Shown here: positions 34,060 through 43,320 of the stretch, piece after piece | Layout: every line of letters starts with the position of its first letter | Position numbering within the stretch: the stretch's first letter is position 1 | Source of the DNA: Rhizobium sp. BK196 | GTDB lineage: Bacteria; Pseudomonadota; Alphaproteobacteria; Rhizobiales; Rhizobiaceae | NCBI RefSeq assembly: GCF_014193255.1 | Contig: NZ_JACHZB010000004.1 | Location: forward strand, 186,001-250,000 | DNA length: 64,000 bases | Direction of reading: 5' to 3' | The notes under the pieces: generated by a model | Told to the model about the DNA's origin: nothing | The model's database searches: none | The model's input: the letters and a program-made list of their open reading frames with translations, nothing else | Program-made: the position numbers and the translations under genes

Positions 34060-35910
34060 ATGATGAACGCAGTGCAGCCGATCACCAAGGCGCAATCCGC
34101 ATCAGCCAGGACTGGATTTATCGGCAGTATTCGGCAGATGCTGACGCGTCTCCTGCCATCCGCCCTCATCTACTCCCTTATTCTGATCGGCATTATCGTC
34201 GTAATGAAATATGCCGGGGGTCCGGTCGATTATGTCGGCCCCGACAATGACGACGGCATGCGCCTCGTGGAGGTCAGGGACTTCCTGAACGGGCAGGGCT
34301 GGTTCGATTTGATGCAGTATCGGCTCGGCGTCGGCGAAGGCACGCTCATGCACTGGTCACGACTGATCGACCTGCCGATCGCTGTGCTCATCCGCTTCTT
34401 CGGCCTCTTCTTCGGTCATGATGCCGCGGAAGCTGCCGCACTCGTGGTCTGGCCCCTGTCGCTCGTTTTTCCTGCCCTGATTGCCATGGGCCTTGCCGGC
34501 CAGCGCGTTGGCGGCCTTGCCGGCATGCACTTGTCCTTCTGTCTGGCCGGCATGGCGATCTATACCGGCAATCGCTTTGCGCCCGGCGCCATCGATCATC
34601 ACAATGTCCAGCTCGCGCTCGTCGCAACCATGGTGGCGATGCTTCTCGATGAAAAGCAGCGCGCGTGGAACTACGCCGTCGCTGGCGCGTCGGCCGCATT
34701 GGCGATCGCGATCGGCGCGGAAACCACGCCTTTTGTTGCCATCTATTGCTTGGTCGTGGCATTTCTTTGGGTCTGGGAAGGCGAGCCGTTTGCCGCCGCC
34801 ACGAGGGCTTTCGGCCTTAGCCTCGCTGTTGCGATCAGCATCCTCTTCTTTGCGACCGTGCCGCCACAGCGCTATTCGGTAGTGACGTGCGACAATCTCT
34901 CGCTCGGCTTCTACAGCCTGGCGACCATCGGTGGCAGCCTGCTGCTTGCCTCCGCGCTCTTTGCCAGCCGTCTCGGCCGCGGCTTGCGTTTCGCAGTGCT
35001 TGCGGCGGTCGGCGCCGCCGTTTTCGGTTCGGCTATGGTCATTGCGCCTGAATGCCTGCGCAATCCGCTTGCCGATCTCGATCCTATGCTGGTCGAGCTC
35101 TGGCTGCGCAATGTCTCGGAAGCGCAATCCATTCTCGCGCTCGGCCGGACGGATCCCTTTTCCCTTGGCGCATTCTATGCGCCTGGCCTGCTCGCGATCG
35201 CCGTCTGCATTTTCCGCTCCGTTCAGGGCGATCGCATGCAGGTCCATCTTATCCTTCTGGCACTCTTGAGCGTCAGTTGGGCCGTCGCTCTGGTCCAGGT
35301 GCGAGGCGCCGTCTTCGCAAACTTGCTTTCTATCCTGCCGTTGGCCCTGTTGATCATCGACATCAGGCGCGTGTCGAACGGCGATAGCGAGAATGCGGCG
35401 GCGGCTCTCGTCTATATCATCACGGTTCTGGCAAGCGTGCCGGCCGTATGGGCCGTCGGCGGCGCGCTCGTCGAAATGCAGATCAATAAGACAAAGACTG
35501 TTGACGAGCCGGGGGGCTCCTCATGTTCCTCCAGGCAGGCGCTCGCGCCGCTTGGCGGCTTGCCTGCCGGTCTCGTTTCGGCGCCCTCGGAAATGGGTGT
35601 GCCGATCCTGCGTTATACCGCCGACCGTGTTTTGTCGGCGCCCTATCATCGCAATCAGGGTGGCATGCTGACCGAGATGCATATCGGTCTGGCCGAGCCG
35701 CAGGAGGCGGAAGCATTTCTGAAGGGAACGGGCGTCACCGTGCTTGCCTTCTGCCCGGATGATCTGCAGACACGTGAAATCGCCAGATTGAAGCCAGAGG
35801 GGTTTTATGCGCAGCTTGGCAAGGGCAATATTCCAGCCTATCTCGACCCGCTGCCGAGAGCGGCTGATAGCGGCGTCCAGTTCTTTCGCTATCTGAGGAC
35901 GTCGGACTGA
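34060..35910 (+). CDS. Large polytopic membrane protein, GT-C glycosyltransferase-like
   Basis: 616 aa with about a dozen transmembrane segments. After the first segment comes YVGPDNDDGMRLVEVRDFL, an acidic loop motif of the kind GT-C enzymes (oligosaccharyltransferase/ArnT fold) use at the periplasmic face, followed by HWSRLIDLP and a GAIDHHNVQ loop. The C-terminal ~150 residues are soluble and periplasmic. Transfer of a polyprenyl-linked sugar to a surface acceptor is inferred. It is divergent from the GtrB/GtrA pair across 152 nt. Confidence 0.7.
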   Translation: MMNAVQPITKAQSASARTGFIGSIRQMLTRLLPSALIYSLILIGIIVVMKYAGGPVDYVGPDNDDGMRLVEVRDFLNGQGWFDLMQYRLGVGEGTLMHWSRLIDLPIAVLIRFFGLFFGHDAAEAAALVVWPLSLVFPALIAMGLAGQRVGGLAGMHLSFCLAGMAIYTGNRFAPGAIDHHNVQLALVATMVAMLLDEKQRAWNYAVAGASAALAIAIGAETTPFVAIYCLVVAFLWVWEGEPFAAATRAFGLSLAVAISILFFATVPPQRYSVVTCDNLSLGFYSLATIGGSLLLASALFASRLGRGLRFAVLAAVGAAVFGSAMVIAPECLRNPLADLDPMLVELWLRNVSEAQSILALGRTDPFSLGAFYAPGLLAIAVCIFRSVQGDRMQVHLILLALLSVSWAVALVQVRGAVFANLLSILPLALLIIDIRRVSNGDSENAAAALVYIITVLASVPAVWAVGGALVEMQINKTKTVDEPGGSSCSSRQALAPLGGLPAGLVSAPSEMGVPILRYTADRVLSAPYHRNQGGMLTEMHIGLAEPQEAEAFLKGTGVTVLAFCPDDLQTREIARLKPEGFYAQLGKGNIPAYLDPLPRAADSGVQFFRYLRTSD

Positions 35911-35921
35911 CGTCCTCTCTT

Positions 35922-36164
35922 TCAGGAGTGGACGAGCACGGCCCGCAGACGATCGGTGGTGAACAGGCCGCCGAGATAAAGCAGCAGGCCGGCATTGTAG
36001 CCGATGATGGTGTAGAGAAGCGCCAGGAATGATACCGCGCCACCGGCAGCAATGGCGGCGAACGCAAAGGTGACGCCGATCAACATGGCGACAAGCGCGA
36101 TGACGCTGGCCGAGCGCATGAGACCGACGGTGAGGCCTAGCGTTATTGCTGTCAGGATGATCAT
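35922..36164 (-). CDS. Small hypothetical membrane protein (80 aa)
   Basis: Three hydrophobic segments (TAITLGLTVGLM, VIALVAMLIGVTFAFAAIAAG, FLALLYTIIGYNAGLLLYLGG) and hardly any soluble part. AAGAGGTG lies 5 nt before the ATG. I do not recognise a family. It converges with the GT-C-like gene, 11 nt apart. Confidence 0.7.
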   Translation of the reverse strand: MIILTAITLGLTVGLMRSASVIALVAMLIGVTFAFAAIAAGGAVSFLALLYTIIGYNAGLLLYLGGLFTTDRLRAVLVHS

Positions 36165-36740
36165 GTTGTCACCTCTTCTTCAGGTCGTTTGCGAGGAACC
36201 TAGGGGCCCTCCGCTAACAAAAGTTTATTGGTCACCCTTAATGAAAGCTGCAATTGCAGCCATGGTTACGGATGCGTTCACCTGACGGCATTTCCTCCGA
36301 CTTGCGCCGGGTATGTGTTTCGATCTAAATCAACTCTGTTACAGGCTGAAAAGTTCCGTTACTTTTTTCACTTACGTAAACGGAAGTTTCCAGGTGCAAC
36401 CACGGCGTTGAACGAAGCAGCACGACGCTGACAATTCGATCCCGTCTGATCAGCCGATTGTCCAGAAAGAGCGCGAGCCGATTCCTATGAGGTCGAGCAT
36501 AGCGAGGATGAGAAAGGCGATCGCTCCCGCGTCGGTCATCGACGGAGAATTTTCACTGTCATCAGCATGCTCATTTTCGGGTCGGTGTTCGCCACTCCCT
36601 ACGAACATGAGTGATACTAAGTTTTTTTTCGGAGTAGCGATATCCCTATTTCTTGGGTCCCCCACCAATTTTTGGATAAAAATTCGCCCTTCACCTACCC
36701 CGATCTTTCCGTTTGGAGGCGATCAAAATAGAAAGGGGAG
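36165..36740. other. Gene-free intergenic region, lower GC than its surroundings
   Basis: 576 nt with no convincing gene. A short minus-strand frame (36450-36539) could encode a 29-residue hydrophobic peptide but has no ribosome binding site. The right end should hold the xseA promoter; GGGGAG lies just before the xseA ATG. I see no repeat or RNA gene. Confidence 0.5.
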
Positions 36741-38321
36741 ATGAGCAATGTCTTTGATGGCGATTCGCCTACCAATCTTGCAGAGTATTCGGTGTCGGAA
36801 CTCTCCGGTTCCATCAAGCGGACCGTCGAAACAGCCTTCGATCAGGTACGTGTGCGCGGCGAGATTTCAGGTTATCGCGGCCCGCATTCCTCGGGCCATG
36901 CTTATTTCTCGCTGAAGGACGACCGTGCGCGTATCGATGCGGTCATCTGGAAGGGCACTTTTTCCCGTCTGAAGTTCCGGCCGGAAGAGGGGATGGAGGT
37001 CATCGCGACCGGCAAGGTCACAACCTTCCCCGGCTCCTCCAAATATCAGATCGTCATCGAGACGCTGGAGCCAGCCGGCGCCGGCGCATTGATGGCGCTG
37101 ATCGAGGAGCGCAAGCGCCGCCTCGGCGCCGAGGGCCTTTTCGACCCGTCACGCAAGAAGCGCCTGCCTTTCATGCCCAAGGTGATCGGCGTCGTGACCT
37201 CGCCGACGGGCGCCGTCATCCGCGATATCCTGCATCGCATCTCCGATCGTTTCCCCGTCCATGTCATCGTCTGGCCGGTCAAGGTGCAGGGGGAGGGCTC
37301 CGGCGAGGAGGTGGCAAATGCCATCAACGGCTTTAATGCCCTGGAGCCTGGCGGCGAGATTCCGCGCCCTGACGTGCTGATCGTCGCCCGCGGCGGCGGC
37401 AGCCTGGAAGATCTCTGGAGCTTCAACGACGAAATCGTCGTCCGCGCCGCAGCCGGTAGCCGGATTCCGTTGATTTCCGCCGTCGGCCACGAGACCGACT
37501 GGACGCTGATCGATTACGCAGCCGATGTCCGCGCCCCGACGCCAACCGGAGCTGCCGAAATGGCGGTGCCCGTCAAGGCCGAGCTCGAGGCCCAGGTCGC
37601 AGGTCTCACTGCCCGCCTGCAGGGCTGCATGAGCCGCCAGATGGATCAGCGCCGCCAGTCCGTCCGCGCCTTGATGCGAGCCCTGCCGTCGCTCGATCAG
37701 CTGCTGGCGCTGCCCCGACGCCGCTTCGATGAGGCCGCTGCCGGTCTCGGGCGCGGGCTGGAGCTCAACACCATCAACAAACGCCGCGGTTTCGAGCGTG
37801 TCGCCTCGCATCTGCGGCCCGACGTGCTCTCCAACCGCATCACCGAGCGCCGTCAACTTCTGAACGAGCGCATGGCACGCGCCGAGCGTGTCGTCGAACG
37901 CCGCATCGACAATCTGAAAGCCCGTGTCGAACGCTTCGGTGTCGTTCTGTCGTCCGTGCCGGCTAGATTGACCACGCAGACGGGTCGCGCTCGCGACCGC
38001 CTTGCCAATTTCTCCCGCCATGCCGACAGCGCTATTGGTCATCAACTCGCTCGCGCCCGCGCAGCTCTGGCAGCGCAGGACCGCGTTCTTCAGTCTCTCT
38101 CCTACAAGAACGTGCTGAAGCGCGGTTATGCCGTCATTCGTGATGAAGACAACAAGCCGGTCTCGCAGGCATCGGCACTCTCCGCCGGCATGGGCATCGC
38201 CATTGAGTTCGCCGACGGCCGCGTCGGCGCCATGACGACGGAAAGCAGCGCTGCGCCATCAGGCGCCAGAAAGCGCACGGTCAAGGCCGGCGAGCCACCG
38301 AAACAGGGAAGCCTGTTTTAG
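36741..38321 (+). CDS. xseA: Exodeoxyribonuclease VII large subunit
   Basis: 526 aa. An OB-fold N-terminus ([20 protein letters not shown]), then the catalytic domain ([54 protein letters not shown]) and a long coiled-coil that binds XseB subunits. The C-terminal Lys/Arg-rich tail is typical of rhizobial XseA. XseB is not next door. The NAD(P)H oxidoreductase gene starts 2 nt after the stop. Confidence 0.95.
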   Translation: MSNVFDGDSPTNLAEYSVSELSGSIKRTVETAFDQVRVRGEISGYRGPHSSGHAYFSLKDDRARIDAVIWKGTFSRLKFRPEEGMEVIATGKVTTFPGSSKYQIVIETLEPAGAGALMALIEERKRRLGAEGLFDPSRKKRLPFMPKVIGVVTSPTGAVIRDILHRISDRFPVHVIVWPVKVQGEGSGEEVANAINGFNALEPGGEIPRPDVLIVARGGGSLEDLWSFNDEIVVRAAAGSRIPLISAVGHETDWTLIDYAADVRAPTPTGAAEMAVPVKAELEAQVAGLTARLQGCMSRQMDQRRQSVRALMRALPSLDQLLALPRRRFDEAAAGLGRGLELNTINKRRGFERVASHLRPDVLSNRITERRQLLNERMARAERVVERRIDNLKARVERFGVVLSSVPARLTTQTGRARDRLANFSRHADSAIGHQLARARAALAAQDRVLQSLSYKNVLKRGYAVIRDEDNKPVSQASALSAGMGIAIEFADGRVGAMTTESSAAPSGARKRTVKAGEPPKQGSLF

Positions 38322-38323
38322 CG

Positions 38324-38914
38324 ATGCACATTCTGCTGGTGCTCGCCCATCCGCTGCCGGAAAGTTATGCCGCTTCTGTGGCGCGGACCGCTGGCGAGAC
38401 ACTCGAAACCTCCGGTCATACTGTCGATCTCCTGGATCTCTATGCGGAGGATTTCGACCCGCGACTGTCCAAGGCAGAGCGTGGCGGCTATTTCGATGTG
38501 CCCTACGATACATCGGCCGTTTCCAGTATCGTCGCAAGGCTGAAAGCGGCTGACGGCCTCATTCTGGTTTTTCCGCAATGGTGGTTCAACTTCCCGGCCA
38601 TATTGAAGGGCTTCATCGATCGCGTCTTTGCGCCTGATGTCGCCTTTGCCCATGATGCTGCCGGCGGCCGTATCGTGCCGCAACTGACCAATATCAAGCT
38701 GCTCTACGCGCTGACGACAACTGGTTCGCCCTGGTGGCTGGTGCACGTCTATATGGGCAATCCCGTCCGCCGTCTGCTGAAGCGCGGGATCGCCAATTTC
38801 TGCGCCAAGCGAGTGAAGTTCCGGATGCTGAGCCTGCACGACATGGACCGCGCGACGGACGCCAAGCGGAAGACGCATCTGGAGCGCGTCCGAAAGGCAC
38901 TCGCCGCCGTCTGA
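38324..38914 (+). CDS. NAD(P)H dehydrogenase (quinone)-like flavoprotein
   Basis: 196 aa. Flavodoxin-like fold of the MdaB/NQO1 type: LLVLAHPLPESYAASVA (FMN/FAD phosphate loop), ILVFPQWWFNFPAILKGFID (family signature) and LYALTTTGSPWW. Reduces quinones or other electrophiles with NAD(P)H. Two nt separate it from xseA, so it is co-transcribed although functionally unrelated. Its stop codon touches the truncated marR remnant on the other strand. Confidence 0.87.
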   Translation: MHILLVLAHPLPESYAASVARTAGETLETSGHTVDLLDLYAEDFDPRLSKAERGGYFDVPYDTSAVSSIVARLKAADGLILVFPQWWFNFPAILKGFIDRVFAPDVAFAHDAAGGRIVPQLTNIKLLYALTTTGSPWWLVHVYMGNPVRRLLKRGIANFCAKRVKFRMLSLHDMDRATDAKRKTHLERVRKALAAV

Positions 38915-39064
38915 CTATTCGAAATCCGACAGAAATTTTTTGAGCAACCGGTCGAGCTCGGCTTTGTCTTCTGCCGTCAGGTTGCGCGTCAACCGCTGCT
39001 GGTTGGCGACATGCGCGCCGACCGCTTCTTCCACTGTCGCCAGACCCTTTTCGGTCAGCGCAAT
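38915..39064 (-). pseudogene. 3' remnant of a MarR-family regulator
   Basis: 49 codons plus TAG on the minus strand read from IALTEKGLATVEEAVGAHVA to LKKFLSDFE, the wing end and last dimerisation helices of a MarR protein. The HTH and start codon are missing: upstream of 39064 the sequence switches directly to the head of an EamA transporter on the opposite strand. Divergent marR-eamA pairs are common, so the best reading is a deletion that removed both 5' ends and the shared promoter. Confidence 0.7.
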
Positions 39065-39066
39065 CA

Positions 39067-39864
39067 ATGCTGCGGGCGCTGCCGGCGGGGCTGCTTCTGC
39101 TGCTGATTGTCCGGAAGCTGCCTACGGGCATCTGGTGGAGCCGCGTCTTCATTCTCGGCGCGCTGAATTTCTCGTTCTTTTGGGCCATGCTATTCGTTTC
39201 GGCCTATCGCCTGCCCGGCGGCGTGGCCGCGACGGTCGGCGCCGTGCAGCCGCTGATCGTCATTGCGCTCTCGCGCCTCTTGCTCGGCAAGCCGATCCGT
39301 TTCATTGCCGTTATGGCCGGCTTGATTGGTATCGCAGGTGTCGCACTTCTGGTGCTGACGCCGAAAGCGGCACTCGATCCCGTTGGCGTCGTTGCAGGTC
39401 TCGCCGGTGCGGTCTCCATGGCCTTCGGTACGGTGCTGACCCGCCATTGGCAGCCGCCCGTCTCGAGCCTCACCTTTACCTCTTGGCAATTGACCGCAGG
39501 AGGGATTCTGCTCGTGCCCGTGGTCTTTGTCTTGGAACCGACGCTTCCTGTGCCGACGACGGCCAATATCCTCGGCATTGCGTGGCTTGGCCTCGTCGGT
39601 GCTGCCTTCACCTATCTACTATGGTTCCGCGGCCTCTCGCGCATAGAGCCTTCGGCCGCGGCGTCGCTCGGCTTCCTGAGCCCGGTTGTCGCGACCATGC
39701 TCGGTTGGCTGGCGCTCGGCCAGAGCCTGACACCGATCCAGCTTTCAGGTTTTGCCATGGTGCTGGTCAGCGTCTGGCTCAGTCAGCGCAGCCTGATGCC
39801 GAAGGCCGGTACTATGCCCACTCGCCCTGGCGCATCACCGGTACCCGCGAGCCATCGGGCTTGA
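39067..39864 (+). pseudogene. 5'-truncated EamA-family transporter
   Basis: 265 codons from the first in-frame ATG. The text starts mid-protein at LRALPAGLLLLLIVRKLP; a normal protein has about 37 more residues including the first transmembrane helix (the APAIWGSTY region). The rest is complete: LNFSFFWAMLFVSAYRLPGG, then the second EamA half to VSVWLSQR. The 3' end runs 53 nt into the convergent aminopeptidase gene. Without promoter and helix 1 it is probably inactive, although a nine-helix product could still be made. Confidence 0.7.
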
Positions 39865-41065
39865 TGCCGTCAATATCGACCTTGTCGGAGCCGATCATCC
39901 AGTCGATATGAATCAGGCTGGAATTGCCGCCCTGCGCCTTGATCTGCTCCTGGCTGAGCGATGCGCCGTCGAGGAAGCATTTCGAATAGCACTGGCCGAG
40001 TGCGATATGGCAGGAAGCGTTTTCGTCGAACAGCGTATTGTAGAAGAGGATGCCGCTCGCTGAAATCGGCGAGGAATGCGGTACCAATGCCACTTCGCCC
40101 AGCCGGCGGGCGCCTTCATCCGTGTCGAGCACCTTGTTCAGCACTTCCTCCCCGCGTGAGGCCTTGGCCTCGACGATGCGGCCGCCTTCGAAGTGAACCC
40201 GGATATTGTCAATCAGCGTGCCCTGATGTGAGAGCGGCTTGGTGCTGGACACGTGGCCTTCCACGCGCAGCGCATGCGGCGTGGTGAAGACTTCCTCGGT
40301 TGGAATATTCGGATTGCAGGTAACGCCGTTCTTCGCCGTGGAGGCGCCGCCGTGCCACTCATGGCCGTCCGCGAGGCCGACGGTCAGGTCCGTGCCCGGC
40401 CCGGTGAAATGTAGTGAAGCGAAACGCTCGCCGTTCAGCCAGGAAGAACGCTTGCGCAGATTGGCATTGTGCTCGGCCCAGGCTGTGATCGGATCAGGCA
40501 CGTCGACGCGCGACGCCGCAAAGATCGCCTTTGCGAGTTTGGCGACCGCAATTGCTTCCGGATCGTCGGGGAAGACGACCTTCGCCCAGGAAGGGTTAGG
40601 GTAGGAGACGATGTTCCAGTTGATGTCGAAGTTGGAGATCTTCTCAAGTGCTGGCTTGTAAGCCGTGGAATTGGCGCGGTTGGCGCGGCCGACCTTGCCC
40701 GGATCCTGTTCCGACAGCAGCATCGGATTGTCGCCGGCAATAGCCAAACGGGCGGAGCCCTTCTCATAGGCCTTGGCCATGCCGTCATAAAGCCAGCCGG
40801 AAGCCCGGTCGAAGCTCTCGTCGCTGCCATACTGGTAGCGGGCAAGCGTCGTCTCTTCATCGGAATAGAAGGTCGAAACCAGGCCAGCGCCGGCGAGATA
40901 GGCATGTTTGGTGATCAGCCGCACCAGCGGCAGCGCCACGACCGGGGCGGTGATGACGAGATCCTGCCCTTGTTCAAGCTGCAGGCCGACCTTGATGGCG
41001 ACTTCCGCAAGTTTCTCAAGTTTGCCGGGATCAACGGAGCTGTGGCTCTGGGGCATGAACGTCAT
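39812..41065 (-). CDS. Aminopeptidase, M29 (thermophilic metallo-peptidase) family
   Basis: 417 aa, usual for M29. Recognisable segments: FTGPGTDLTVGLADGHEWHGG, NIPTEEVFTTPH, VEGHVSSTKPL, GEVALVPHSSPIS and IHIDWMIGSD; the Glu, His and Asp residues in these bind two metal ions. Cytoplasmic release of N-terminal residues from peptides. Start taken at ATG 41065; ATG 41056 is possible. The 3' end overlaps the EamA remnant. Confidence 0.92.
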   Translation of the reverse strand: MTFMPQSHSSVDPGKLEKLAEVAIKVGLQLEQGQDLVITAPVVALPLVRLITKHAYLAGAGLVSTFYSDEETTLARYQYGSDESFDRASGWLYDGMAKAYEKGSARLAIAGDNPMLLSEQDPGKVGRANRANSTAYKPALEKISNFDINWNIVSYPNPSWAKVVFPDDPEAIAVAKLAKAIFAASRVDVPDPITAWAEHNANLRKRSSWLNGERFASLHFTGPGTDLTVGLADGHEWHGGASTAKNGVTCNPNIPTEEVFTTPHALRVEGHVSSTKPLSHQGTLIDNIRVHFEGGRIVEAKASRGEEVLNKVLDTDEGARRLGEVALVPHSSPISASGILFYNTLFDENASCHIALGQCYSKCFLDGASLSQEQIKAQGGNSSLIHIDWMIGSDKVDIDGIKPDGSRVPVMRQGEWA

Positions 41066-41153
41066 AGGATCAACCTGCCTTCTGATGTCTGCGACGGGAG
41101 GTGAAAGACTTAGACCCCTTTACGGCGAAAATGAAGCGCGCCGCATCGATTTC

Positions 41154-41184
41154 AAGGCGGCCGGATTTATGTCCGGCCGCTTTT
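41154..41184 (-). terminator. Intrinsic terminator-like hairpin after the GST gene
   Basis: Perfect 9-bp stem GCGGCCGGA / TCCGGCCGC with a 6-nt loop (41157-41180), 13 nt downstream of the GST stop. The U-tract is better on the plus strand (TTTT), but the only transcript that reaches it comes from the right. Confidence 0.55.
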
Positions 41185-41193
41185 GGGTAGGCC

Positions 41194-41877
41194 TCAAGCG
41201 GCGGCGGGCAGCCTGAGCAGGATTGAGTTATGTTTATCGAGGAACTCCATCAGGCGCTGCGGATAGTCTTCGCCAACGGCGCCCCGGACGCTTCCTCGCT
41301 CCGACAATGCCTTGCGCCAACGCTTGACCCGTTCGAGCCCGTCGAAGATGGGACTGTCGCCGAGCGTATCGAACAGATCGAAGTACCGAAAGATCGGCCC
41401 GAAGACCGTGTCGACGAGGCTGAAGTTAACCCCGGCGAAATAGGGTCCGTCCGCCAGCACCCGCTCGACAGTCGCGAATTTGGCGACAAGCGCCTTGTGC
41501 TTGGCCTCCAATTGCGCGGCATCCTGCGCCGTCTCATAGCCCCAGAGATCGGAAAGCACGGAAGAGCCGAATTCCATCCATCCGCGGTGGTGGGCGCGGG
41601 CCAGCGCGTCGGTCGGATGCAGGGCGATACCCGCCTGCGTTTCCTCCAGATATTCGCAGATGACGCTGCTTTCGAATAACACCTCTTCGCGGCCATCGTC
41701 CTCTTGTATCCGGAGCAGTGGCACCTTGCCGAGGGGTGAGATCTTCAGGAACCAATCCGGCTTGTCGGCAAGATCGATGTCGATGCGCTCAAATGGCACG
41801 CCCTTTTCGAGGAGCGCGATCGCGGCGCGCTGCACATAGGGGCAGAGATGATGGCTGATGAGGGTAAGCTTGCTCAT
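41194..41877 (-). CDS. Glutathione S-transferase family protein
   Basis: 227 aa from ATG 41877, with GGGAG 6 nt upstream. Thioredoxin-like N-domain: LISHHLCPYVQRAAIALLEK (Cys at the GSH site, as in omega/beta-like GSTs), VPLL cis-Pro segment and ESSVICEYLEE. All-helical C-domain follows. It is divergent from a MarR regulator that probably represses it and responds to an electrophile. Confidence 0.9.
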   Translation of the reverse strand: MSKLTLISHHLCPYVQRAAIALLEKGVPFERIDIDLADKPDWFLKISPLGKVPLLRIQEDDGREEVLFESSVICEYLEETQAGIALHPTDALARAHHRGWMEFGSSVLSDLWGYETAQDAAQLEAKHKALVAKFATVERVLADGPYFAGVNFSLVDTVFGPIFRYFDLFDTLGDSPIFDGLERVKRWRKALSERGSVRGAVGEDYPQRLMEFLDKHNSILLRLPAAA

Positions 41878-41925
41878 GAAAATCTCCCGGGGTTTGGCAA
41901 GGGATCGTTGGCTTTGCATGCATGC

Positions 41926-41976
41926 AGATGCATCTAATATCGCTTGCGCTGAGTTTCAAGATAGATGTAATTACAT
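41926..41976. promoter_or_regulatory. Two palindromes in the GST / MarR divergent promoter
   Basis: AGATGCATCT (41926-41935) and ATGTAATTACAT (41965-41976) are perfect palindromes between the GST start (41877) and the MarR start (41979). They share the AGATG half-site, the right one reading AGATGTAATTACAT. Likely binding sites of the adjacent MarR protein. Confidence 0.5.
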
Positions 41977-41978
41977 TT

Positions 41979-42422
41979 ATGTCTGAGAATATGCCAAAGC
42001 CGAACGAAGCCGTGGTTTCTGCCTGGACGCGCCTCATGCGCGCCCGCGAGCGGCTGCTGGGCTTGATCGAAGCCGATTTGAAGACAGCCGGTATGCCGCC
42101 GCTTGCCTGGTATGACGTGCTTTGGGAGTTGGCGCGCTCACAATCAGACAGGCTGCGCCCCTATGAGCTGGAGGAGCGGACACTGCTGGCGCAGTACAAT
42201 CTTTCCCGTTTGATCGATCGGCTGGAAAAGGAGGGTCTGGTTGCTCGCGAGGTCTTCGCAGAGGATGGTCGCGGCCGCTGGGTGGTGATCACTGATGCCG
42301 GCCGTCAGCTTCGGGAGCGCATGTGGACCGTCTACGGCAAAGCGATCGAAACTCATATCGGCGGCAAGCTTGCAGAAAGCGAGGCGAGGACGATCGCCGG
42401 CCTGCTGGACCGCTTTCTCTGA
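41979..42422 (+). CDS. MarR family transcriptional regulator
   Basis: 147 aa from ATG 41979; ATG 41991 is an alternative. Winged helix: LAWYDVLWELARS, LAQYNLSRLIDRLEKEGLVA (recognition helix) and the wing AEDGRGRWVVITDAGRQL. MarR proteins bind palindromes as dimers and release on ligand or thiol signals. The palindrome ending 2 nt before the start codon suggests autorepression. Confidence 0.9.
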   Translation: MSENMPKPNEAVVSAWTRLMRARERLLGLIEADLKTAGMPPLAWYDVLWELARSQSDRLRPYELEERTLLAQYNLSRLIDRLEKEGLVAREVFAEDGRGRWVVITDAGRQLRERMWTVYGKAIETHIGGKLAESEARTIAGLLDRFL

Positions 42423-42896
42423 TCAGGCGATCAGCGGTGCGGCGGCCGCCTTCAGTACCTTCAATGCCTCTTTCGGATCGAGCCGCACCTGCAGCCCGCG
42501 TTGCCCGCCATTGATATAGACGAGCGGTTCGGCAAGAGCGGTTTCCTCGATCGCCGTCGGCACGATCTTCTTCTGCCCGAAAGGGCTGATGCCGCCGACA
42601 TGGTATCCCGTTAACCGCTCCGCATCGGCCGGTTTCATCATATTGCCCGACTTACCATGGAAGGCGCTCGCGAGCTTCTTCATGTTCACTTCGCGGTCGG
42701 AAGGCACGACCACGCAGACCGGCTTGCCGTCCACCTCTGCCATCAGCGTCTTCAGCACGCGATGAGGCTCCTCGCCGAGCGCTTCAGCTGCCTGCAGCCC
42801 GACGCGCTCGGCATTCGGATCATAGTCATAGGTATGAACCGTGAAGGCGACGCCGGCTTGTGTGAGGACCTGTGTGGCGCGAGTGGTTTTGGACAT
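42423..42896 (-). CDS. ybaK: Cys-tRNA(Pro) deacylase, YbaK/EbsC family
   Basis: 157 aa. VLKTLMAEVDGKPVCVVVPS, with the conserved Lys, and GGISPFGQKK are YbaK signatures. It hydrolyses Cys-tRNA-Pro made in error by ProRS. It begins 3 nt after the ArsC-like gene stop, so the two form an operon; its stop abuts the MarR gene stop on the other strand. Confidence 0.92.
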   Translation of the reverse strand: MSKTTRATQVLTQAGVAFTVHTYDYDPNAERVGLQAAEALGEEPHRVLKTLMAEVDGKPVCVVVPSDREVNMKKLASAFHGKSGNMMKPADAERLTGYHVGGISPFGQKKIVPTAIEETALAEPLVYINGGQRGLQVRLDPKEALKVLKAAAAPLIA

Positions 42897-42899
42897 GGC

Positions 42900-43250
42900 T
42901 CAGCCCTTGAGCGCCTGCGCGTAGATATCCGGCTTGAAGCCGATCAGCAGCTTGCCGCCAGTTTCGAGTACTGGCCGCTTGATCATCGACGGCTGGTCGA
43001 GCATCAGGGCAATGGCTTTATCGCGGTCGAGATTTTCGCGCGCGGCGTCAGGCAGGTTGCGGAAGGTCGTGCCGGCGCGATTCAGCACCGTCTCCCAGCC
43101 TGCCTCGTCGATCCATCGTTCCAGATGCCTACGATCGATGCCGACTGCTTTGTAATCATGAAAATCATAGGCGACGCCATGGTCGTCCAGCCAGCCGCGG
43201 GCCTTCTTCATTGTGTCGCAGTTCTTGATACCGTAGATGGTGACGGCCAT
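42900..43250 (-). CDS. ArsC/Spx-family (YffB-like) thioredoxin-fold protein
   Basis: 116 aa from ATG 43250. YGIKNCDTMKKARGWLDDHG is the family N-terminus with a single CxxT/M-type Cys; PSMIKRPVLETGGKLLIGF is the conserved C-terminal segment. YffB-like proteins resemble glutathione-dependent arsenate reductases but have no confirmed arsenate role. Cotranscribed with ybaK. Confidence 0.87.
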   Translation of the reverse strand: MAVTIYGIKNCDTMKKARGWLDDHGVAYDFHDYKAVGIDRRHLERWIDEAGWETVLNRAGTTFRNLPDAARENLDRDKAIALMLDQPSMIKRPVLETGGKLLIGFKPDIYAQALKG

Positions 43251-43320
43251 GCGGGTTCGATCTCCCTGATTCATAAGGGAGATACCACGCTGTATCAGCG
43301 CTGCAAACGCCGTTGGTCCT

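Noticed and set aside
36450..36539. A 29-codon hydrophobic frame on the minus strand
   Set aside because: No ribosome binding site, no neighbour it would belong to, and too short to judge.
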